Positions 1-4,453 of a stretch of DNA of 6,075 nucleotides are shown here, piece after piece (the first letter of the stretch is position 1; each line of letters begins with the position of its first letter). Position numbers and translations under genes: made by a program. Origin of the DNA: Eubacteriales Family XIII. Incertae Sedis bacterium (GTDB taxonomy: Bacteria; Bacillota; Clostridia; Peptostreptococcales; Anaerovoracaceae); NCBI GenBank assembly GCA_031287295.1, contig JAITTH010000012.1, positions 1 through 6,075 of the forward strand, in the 5' to 3' direction. Below the pieces are notes generated by a model. It made no database searches. It was not told the origin of the DNA and saw nothing but the letters and a program-made list of their open reading frames with translations.

Positions 1-335
1 CATCCATCCCGAATCACCAATACGATAGCGGTTTCGCAATTGGATTTACAAAACTACAGGTATACGGACATGTGATTATTCCGCAGACGATTCGCAGACT
101 CTTGCCACCGGCCATCAACCTTGTGACGCGCATGATCAAAACGACTTCGCTCGTCGTTCTGATTGGGGTCGTGGAAGTGCTCAAAGTCGGACAACAAATC
201 ATTGGAGCCAACCGCTTCGACTCACCGTCCGCCGCACTTTGGATTTACATCGTGATTTTTTTCCTATACTTTATCATCTGCTATCCCATTTCAAAGGTGG
301 CCGGTGTACTGGAAAAGAAATGGGCGAATTCATAA
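1..335 (+). CDS. Polar amino-acid ABC transporter permease, C-terminal part (5' end outside window)
   Basis: Inner-membrane subunit of an amino-acid importer (PAAT/His-Glu-Gln type) that forms the translocation path. The frame is open from the left edge (first full codon at 3) to TAA 333-335, giving 110 visible residues. Seen: the cytoplasmic coupling loop reading SIPNHQYDSGFAIGFTKLQ, then HVIIPQTIRRLLPP, which matches the family pattern HVILPQA-R-LPP. Two hydrophobic segments follow (around LVVLIGVVEVL and WIYIVIFFLYFIICYPI), and the basic tail ends EKKWANS. The coupling loop is a divergent EAA motif: the usual E-A-A reads D-S-G, but the conserved Gly (42-44) is kept. The ATPase gene follows 32 nt later, so the two are cotranscribed. 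Family assignment is firm; the substrate cannot be read from this piece. A GTG at 72 is internal, not a start. Confidence 0.93.
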   Translation, partial: SIPNHQYDSGFAIGFTKLQVYGHVIIPQTIRRLLPPAINLVTRMIKTTSLVVLIGVVEVLKVGQQIIGANRFDSPSAALWIYIVIFFLYFIICYPISKVAGVLEKKWANS

Positions 336-355
336 AAACAAACATAAACGAAATT

Positions 356-362
356 GGAGGAG
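356..362 (+). promoter_or_regulatory. Ribosome binding site that fixes a TTG start for the ATPase
   Basis: GGAGGAG lies 5 nt before TTG 368-370. The in-frame ATG at 407 has only a poor GGGG directly against it. The far-upstream frame opening at 239 would overlap the permease gene and has no family-like sequence. Confidence 0.8.
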
Positions 363-367
363 AAGTT

Positions 368-1144
368 TTGACGGAAGAACACAAAGAGACCACCATCATA
401 CCGGGGATGGCAAATCCCCTGCTAAAAATCGATCACATCCGCAAGAACTTCGGGGATCTGACTGTCCTTGATGACATAACGGTAAACGTAAATGTAGGCG
501 AGGTTGTTGTATTTTTGGGACCGTCGGGCTGCGGGAAAACAACGCTACTTCGGTGCATCAATGGGCTGGAGACGATACAAGCCGGACAGATTGTTTTGCA
601 TGACGAGGTGATCTCCGGGGACAAGACCAAATGGAGCGATGTTCGACAGAAGGTCGGAATGGTTTTTCAAAGCTACGATCTCTTCCCACATAAGAATGTG
701 TTAGGCAATGTGACCATGGGACCCATCAAGGTACAAGGCGTATCGAAGGCAGACGCGATAAAAGAGGCAACCGCATTACTCGAAAGAGTCGGTTTGCCTG
801 ACAAAATATATGCATATCCGAGGCAATTATCCGGCGGACAGAAGCAGCGAGTTGCGATTGTGAGGGCACTCATGATGCATCCGGAGGTCTTGCTTCTTGA
901 CGAAATTACCGCCGCCTTGGATCCTGAAATGGTTCGGGAAGTTCTGGACGTCGTTCTGGAGCTTGCAAATGACGGCATGACAATGCTTATCGTGACACAC
1001 GAGATGGAATTTGCCCAAAAGGTCTCCAATCGTGTCGTCTTTATGGATAAGGGGAATATCATCGAAACGGGCTCACCCGATGATTTCTTTACAAATCCAA
1101 GCACACCCAGAGCCCGTCAGTTTCTCGATATGTTCCACTACTGA
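368..1144 (+). CDS. Polar amino-acid ABC transporter ATP-binding protein (GlnQ/HisP family)
   Basis: Cytoplasmic ATPase that drives uptake through the upstream permease. Read from TTG 368 it has 258 residues; the core from ATG 407 would be 245, close to the usual ~240-250 for the family. All nucleotide-binding motifs are visible: Walker A GPSGCGKT (51-58), Q-loop Gln101 in VFQSYDLFPH, signature LSGGQKQR (154-161), Walker B LLLDE with Glu179, D-loop ALDPE (183-187) and H-loop His211 in VTHEM. Phe28 in KNFG is the likely adenine-stacking aromatic. The stretch after Walker B reads DEITAALD instead of the common DEPTSALD, a substitution of the Pro, but the catalytic residues are intact. A 13-residue polar extension (TEEHKETTIIPG) precedes the domain. 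The specific amino acid imported is not evident from this subunit. Confidence 0.95.
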   Translation: MTEEHKETTIIPGMANPLLKIDHIRKNFGDLTVLDDITVNVNVGEVVVFLGPSGCGKTTLLRCINGLETIQAGQIVLHDEVISGDKTKWSDVRQKVGMVFQSYDLFPHKNVLGNVTMGPIKVQGVSKADAIKEATALLERVGLPDKIYAYPRQLSGGQKQRVAIVRALMMHPEVLLLDEITAALDPEMVREVLDVVLELANDGMTMLIVTHEMEFAQKVSNRVVFMDKGNIIETGSPDDFFTNPSTPRARQFLDMFHY

Positions 1145-1195
1145 TCGATGGGATCAGATCCGGACGGAAAATTGAGAGTAGTACCATTCGATGAA

Positions 1196-1200
1196 AGGAA
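1196..1200 (+). promoter_or_regulatory. Ribosome binding site of the substrate-binding lipoprotein
   Basis: AGGAA lies 7 nt before ATG 1208. It supports this start over the in-frame ATG at 1148, which has no Shine-Dalgarno and would place a polar 20-residue stretch in front of the signal peptide. Confidence 0.75.
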
Positions 1201-1207
1201 GAAAGAA

Positions 1208-2077
1208 ATGAAAAAGAATTCAAAAATCGTAGCTCTTATCTTGGTGTTGGCATTGGCACTTACTTTCAGTGTCGGTTGCGCCAAGGACAAGTCTGAGTCA
1301 GATTCAGACGCAAAGGAGACAAGCATCTTCAGAACACTTGACGAAATCAAGGACAGTGGCAAGATCGTCATTGGCGTATTCTCCGACAAGGCTCCGTTCG
1401 GTTACATCGATGCCGACGGCGACTATCAGGGATATGATGTTGAGCTTGCAAACAGAATCGGCAAAGACCTCGGCGTAGATGTTGAGTATGTCTCCCTCGA
1501 TCCGGCAAGCAGGGTTGAGTATCTTGAAACCGGCAAGGTAGATATCGTCCTTGCAAACTTCACAGTCACAGATGAAAGAGCAAAATCTGTTGACTTCGCC
1601 AATCCTTACATGAAGGTTCAGCTCGGCGTTGTTTCACCGGAATCAGCACCCATCGATGACATCAAGGATCTTGACGGCAAGAAGTTCATTCTCGTAAAAG
1701 GCACGACTGCCGAAACTTATTTCACAGAGAATGAGAACGGTGCAGAACTCATCAAGTTCGACGCCTATGAAGATGCATACAACGCTCTCCTCGATGGAAG
1801 AGGCGATGCCTTCTCAACGGACAACACCGAAGTTCTTGCTTGGGCAAAGGAAAACGCCGGATTCACAGTTGGAATCGATGCCCTCGGCGATATTGACGCG
1901 ATTGCTCCCGCAGTCTCAAAGGGCAACACAACGCTCCTCGATTGGCTGAATGATGAGCTCACAAAGCTCGGCTCCGAGCTCTTCTTCCATGCAGCCTACG
2001 AGAAGACACTCGCTCCGGTCTACGGCACAGATGCAGACCCGGATAGCCTTGTCGTAGAAGGCGTTCCGCTCAGCTAA
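1208..2077 (+). CDS. Amino-acid ABC transporter substrate-binding lipoprotein (SBP_bac_3 family)
   Basis: Extracytoplasmic receptor for the importer encoded just upstream, 289 residues. Seen: a lipoprotein signal with basic MKKNSK, hydrophobic core to about residue 20, and cleavage site SVGC with Cys24 as the probable lipid anchor. The -3 Ser is less usual than Leu. An acidic/serine tether (25-39) follows, then a type 3 solute-binding fold: GVFSDKAPFGY (56-66), GYDVELANRI (75-84), and NFTVTDERAKSVDFANPYM (117-135), whose Arg124 is the expected carboxylate-binding Arg. The ANFT-T-ERA-VDF--PYMKV pattern reminds me of the CjaA-type cysteine receptors, so cysteine or another small polar amino acid is a guess; glutamate or glutamine remain possible. 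It is the last gene of the operon and starts 63 nt after the ATPase stop. Confidence 0.93.
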   Translation: MKKNSKIVALILVLALALTFSVGCAKDKSESDSDAKETSIFRTLDEIKDSGKIVIGVFSDKAPFGYIDADGDYQGYDVELANRIGKDLGVDVEYVSLDPASRVEYLETGKVDIVLANFTVTDERAKSVDFANPYMKVQLGVVSPESAPIDDIKDLDGKKFILVKGTTAETYFTENENGAELIKFDAYEDAYNALLDGRGDAFSTDNTEVLAWAKENAGFTVGIDALGDIDAIAPAVSKGNTTLLDWLNDELTKLGSELFFHAAYEKTLAPVYGTDADPDSLVVEGVPLS

Positions 2078-2093
2078 GAAGCAAAAGGGAGAC

Positions 2094-2146
2094 AAAAAGG
2101 GGACGGTACGATTTTGACAACATTGTGCCAAATTCGTACCGTCCCC
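2094..2146 (-). terminator. Rho-independent terminator of the mutL-miaA-muramidase operon; near-perfect palindrome
   Basis: GGGGACGGTACGA (2099-2111) pairs perfectly with TCGTACCGTCCCC (2134-2146). The stem then continues symmetrically inward: T2112/T2133 mismatch, 4 bp, A2117/C2128, 2 bp, and a 6-nt loop (2120-2125). Read on the minus strand it is followed at once by TTTTT (2098-2094), the classic intrinsic terminator layout, 20 nt after the muramidase stop. The A/C mismatch becomes a U-G wobble in minus-strand RNA, so the RNA hairpin is stronger in that direction. Plus-strand transcripts get the hairpin without a T-run, so termination of the transporter operon here is less certain. Confidence 0.8.
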
Positions 2147-2164
2147 AAGTGACACCCCCAAGTG
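2143..2164. repeat. Two direct copies of CCCCAAGTG
   Basis: CCCCAAGTG occurs at 2143-2151 and 2156-2164 with a 13-nt period; the following four bases are also similar (ACAC, GCTC). The first copy overlaps the right end of the palindrome. It may be a partial duplication of the palindrome's edge or part of a dispersed repeat unit. The function is unknown. Confidence 0.7.
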
Positions 2165-2166
2165 GC

Positions 2167-3447
2167 TCAATCTTTTCCGGGTATGATATCCAGGTACATG
2201 TAGTCCATATCCACAGAAGTGGGAATGCCGGCGACCTTGCCTGTGTCTCTGTATTGCCAGAGGCTGGGATATTCCTCGTTCCACGCCATCACCGATGGCT
2301 CAAGCTCCTTGTCATTTGTATACCAGTTTGCGAGCCAGAACGGATAGCCCTCATCGAACAATCGCTTCGCATTAAATTCGTTGTTTGCCCATTTGAGGAA
2401 GGTGTAAAATCCGGGCGAGTAGCCCAAGGCGGACAAATCATTCATGCCACTTCTGACCAAGTCTGTGCGATAAGCATATCCACCAAGCTCATCCGAGCCG
2501 ACCTTAAAATATTCCGAGTCTTCCACATCAAGAAAAACCGGGAGGTCAAAGCGCAGCCTGTTTTCCTGCGTGTGGTCGTCGAACTCCGCGATACCTTCCC
2601 TGAGCCTTTCCTCCGTAAAGCCATACAGATAGATATAGGACCCCACCGAAATCCCGTTTTTCTGCGCTTCCAGCACATTGCTCACATAGTGCTTGTCCGG
2701 AACAAAGGCACCCTCGCCGTCTGTTGATATATACCCGGCACGCACGATGGCAAACTGCACACCGCTGTCTGCGACTTTTTCCCAGTCGATATTGCCCCCT
2801 TGGTGCGACGATACGTCAATGCCCTTCAGAATCTTCATCTTCTTCTTGCCTTGTATCACGCCTTTTTTGTCTATATTGTATTTATACCCCTGAAAATATA
2901 CGATGCCCGTCATCATTCCACCGGTGCTGATATTGAAAAGATACTTATTTCCACCGACGGTCTGCTCCCCGAAGAACATCCCGTTTTCGCCATCGTAATA
3001 GACTTTGCGCCCGTCCGAATGCGTCATCCAGCCTTCGCCAAACCTTTTGCCGTCAGCTGTGTAAAAATACCACTTCTCGCCGACTTTTTGCTCTTTATTC
3101 TCCAGCATCTTGCCACTCTTGTCGTCGAAGTAATATAGGTCGCCTTCAATGCGCCTTTCGCCGGTCACGATATGTCCGCTCTCGTCAAAATAATAGGAAT
3201 ACGAATCTATTTTCATGAGTCTGTCTGTTATTGTACGTCCATGGTTGTCCTCGTAGGTGCGCCCTTCACCTTCACCAACCCATCCTGACAAGTTTGGAAA
3301 GCCAAAGAAAAATACATGCCCGTTGTCAAACCGCAGACCTACCAGACATGCAAGTATTATCACGATTATCGAGGTGAAGACCACGGTTCTTGACCGGCTT
3401 CGCCTCCTTCGTCTTTTTCCATTCCACTGCTTCTCTGCATTTCTCAT
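2167..3447 (-). CDS. Membrane-tethered GH25 muramidase with cell-wall-binding repeats
   Basis: Probable lysozyme-type muramidase cleaving peptidoglycan on the cell's outer face, 426 residues from ATG 3447. Order: basic cytoplasmic stretch KRRRRRSRSR (11-20); one hydrophobic helix TVVFTSIIVIILACLVGL (21-38); about six 20-residue aromatic/Gly repeats (about 76-200, e.g. GDLYYFDDKSGKM, KWYFYTADGKRFGEGW) resembling choline/glucan-type cell-wall-binding repeats; and a C-terminal GH25 domain from GIDVSSHQG. Catalytic-type residues are present: Asp211, Asp307 and Glu309 (FLDVED), and Asp413 (VDMDY), plus WLANWY. ILAC at Cys34 resembles a lipobox, but the hydrophobic run continues past it, so an uncleaved type II anchor is favoured. 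An in-frame GTG at 3465 would add six residues, but its Shine-Dalgarno is only 1 nt away. It is the last gene of the operon, after miaA. Confidence 0.9.
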   Translation of the reverse strand: MRNAEKQWNGKRRRRRSRSRTVVFTSIIVIILACLVGLRFDNGHVFFFGFPNLSGWVGEGEGRTYEDNHGRTITDRLMKIDSYSYYFDESGHIVTGERRIEGDLYYFDDKSGKMLENKEQKVGEKWYFYTADGKRFGEGWMTHSDGRKVYYDGENGMFFGEQTVGGNKYLFNISTGGMMTGIVYFQGYKYNIDKKGVIQGKKKMKILKGIDVSSHQGGNIDWEKVADSGVQFAIVRAGYISTDGEGAFVPDKHYVSNVLEAQKNGISVGSYIYLYGFTEERLREGIAEFDDHTQENRLRFDLPVFLDVEDSEYFKVGSDELGGYAYRTDLVRSGMNDLSALGYSPGFYTFLKWANNEFNAKRLFDEGYPFWLANWYTNDKELEPSVMAWNEEYPSLWQYRDTGKVAGIPTSVDMDYMYLDIIPGKD

Positions 3448-3476
3448 ATACTGATTGTAACACACACCCCTTTCAT
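3444..3476 (-). CDS. Ten-codon leader ORF overlapping the muramidase start
   Basis: ATG 3476 encodes MKGVCVTISI and ends at TGA 3446-3444, which overlaps the muramidase ATG (3447-3445) as ATGA. A textbook GGAGGTG sits 7 nt upstream. The ORF begins 4 nt after the miaA stop. The muramidase ATG has no well-spaced Shine-Dalgarno of its own (nearest GGGG ends 19 nt away), so ribosomes finishing this ORF probably restart on it. The peptide has no recognisable function and no run of one amino acid that would suggest attenuation. The alternatives are that the stretch is untranslated, or that it is the remnant of an earlier frameshifted N-terminus of the muramidase. Confidence 0.55.
   Translation of the reverse strand: MKGVCVTISI
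3454..3462 (-). promoter_or_regulatory. Possible extended -10 promoter element before the muramidase
   Basis: Minus strand reads TGTTACAAT, a TGn plus TACAAT extended -10. No good -35 is seen about 17 nt upstream. The expected start point falls at or next to A3447, which would give a leaderless muramidase mRNA. It is short and AT-like, so chance is a real alternative. Confidence 0.25.
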
Positions 3477-3480
3477 AGAT

Positions 3481-4434
3481 TTACACCTCCAAATTTTCGT
3501 AGATAAGGGCGCATATCGCACCCATAACGTCGGATGTCGATGAGAATTCGCTTAGGTTTATGCGGTGCGCGTCTTCATACCGCCCGAACCAGGTCATTTG
3601 ACGTTTTGCAAATCTTCGTGAATTGCGTTTGATGAGGCGAACGGCTTCCTCAAAATCGTACGCACCCTCGAAAAACCCCGTAAGCTCTTTATAACCGATG
3701 CCGAGCATGGCGATGTTTGCACGGCTCAGTCCCGAATCGAGAAGCGCCCGAACTTCCGCTTCCAGTCCCATCGTAAGAAAAACATCCACACGCGCCTCGA
3801 TGCGACGGTAAAGTTCCTCCCGATCGCGTAGCAAGTAAAGAATGACAGGATTGAGCAATTCAGAACGATTCCATGCCCGACCAAATTCACGGAAACCATC
3901 GTCTTCACGCAGATTTTCGACCCGCTCAAGCGCACGAATCACACGTTTTGTATTGTTCGGGTGTACGGATTCCGCTGCCTCAGAATCTTTTTCACGAAGC
4001 AACGCATGAAGATGTTCCTTGCCAAACGCTGCCGCGATGGACTCGTATTTTTCGCGCAAAGCCGTGTCCTCTCCCGCCCCGGAAAAATCCATTTCGTAGA
4101 GCAGAGAATGGACATACAACCCTGTTCCACCCGCAATAATCGGCAGTTTTCCGCGACTCCTAATCTCTTGAATCGATTTTTCTGCACACGCTCGGTATTC
4201 TGCAACCGAAAAAGCCTTGCTTGGATCGACAAAATCGACCAAATGATGTGGAACACGCGCCCTTTCGTCTTCTGTTGGTTTTGCAGTTCCGATTCGAAGC
4301 CCGCGATAAATCTGCATGCTGTCTGCCGAAACAATCTCGCCATCAAATTTTTCAGCGACTTCCAGAGCAAATTCGCTCTTCCCGACCGCAGTGGGCCCAA
4401 CGATTAGGATGCTATCTTTGATAATAGTATTCAT
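3481..4434 (-). CDS. miaA: tRNA dimethylallyltransferase MiaA
   Basis: Transfers the dimethylallyl group of DMAPP to N6 of A37 in tRNAs that read UNN codons, in the cytoplasm. 317 residues, normal for the family. Seen: P-loop GPTAVGKS (13-20), SADSMQIYRGLRIGTAKPT (36-54) with catalytic-type Asp38, PHHLVDFVDP (62-71), AGGTGLY (101-107), TKRVIRALER in the middle, GIGYKEL, and the C-terminal tRNA-contact stretch RRFAKRQMTWFGR (273-285). The frame stays open upstream to 4569, but that part is antisense to the end of mutL and unlike MiaA, so ATG 4434 is chosen. It starts 19 nt after the mutL stop. The mutL-miaA order is common in bacteria. Its last two sense codons double as the Shine-Dalgarno of the next short ORF. 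Confidence 0.97.
   Translation of the reverse strand: MNTIIKDSILIVGPTAVGKSEFALEVAEKFDGEIVSADSMQIYRGLRIGTAKPTEDERARVPHHLVDFVDPSKAFSVAEYRACAEKSIQEIRSRGKLPIIAGGTGLYVHSLLYEMDFSGAGEDTALREKYESIAAAFGKEHLHALLREKDSEAAESVHPNNTKRVIRALERVENLREDDGFREFGRAWNRSELLNPVILYLLRDREELYRRIEARVDVFLTMGLEAEVRALLDSGLSRANIAMLGIGYKELTGFFEGAYDFEEAVRLIKRNSRRFAKRQMTWFGRYEDAHRINLSEFSSTSDVMGAICALIYENLEV
3484..3490 (-). promoter_or_regulatory. Strong Shine-Dalgarno inside the last codons of miaA
   Basis: GGAGGTG is formed by the final Glu-Val codons of miaA and lies 7 nt before ATG 3476. It is the only strong ribosome binding site between miaA and the muramidase, and it serves the 10-codon ORF directly rather than the muramidase start. 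Confidence 0.65.
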
Positions 4435-4446
4435 TCGTATGATGAA

Positions 4447-4451
4447 TCTCC
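4447..4451 (-). promoter_or_regulatory. Ribosome binding site of miaA
   Basis: GGAGA is 12 nt before ATG 4434 and just past the mutL stop. The spacing is longer than ideal, but no other in-frame ATG, GTG or TTG lies closer. Coupling to mutL termination may help initiation. Confidence 0.5.
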
Positions 4452-4453
4452 GA

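Noticed and set aside
673..1104. 143-codon minus-strand open frame opposite the ABC ATPase
   Set aside because: It is Ser/Thr-rich shadow sequence opposite the conserved Walker and signature motifs, with no evidence of being a gene.
1141..1157. CTGATC and GATCAG hairpin at the ATPase stop, possible attenuator before the binding protein
   Set aside because: Only 6 bp with a 5-nt loop and no T-run, too weak to claim. It could be an RNA-processing site but nothing else supports this.
1148..1207. In-frame upstream ATG extending the binding protein by 20 residues
   Set aside because: No Shine-Dalgarno, and the polar extension would precede the lipoprotein signal peptide. ATG 1208 has both signals in place.
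2125..2727. 200-codon plus-strand open frame opposite the muramidase gene
   Set aside because: Antisense shadow: it starts inside the palindrome, has no domain resemblance, and the opposite strand encodes a clear GH25 domain with catalytic residues.
3448..3465. GTG 3465 as the muramidase start
   Set aside because: The candidate Shine-Dalgarno GGGG is only 1 nt away, whereas ATG 3447 is positioned for ATGA coupling to the preceding short ORF.
3939..4407. Overlapping long open frames on both strands within miaA (to 153 codons)
   Set aside because: Alternative frames of a well-conserved miaA; the translations are rich in Arg, Cys and Phe with no family pattern.
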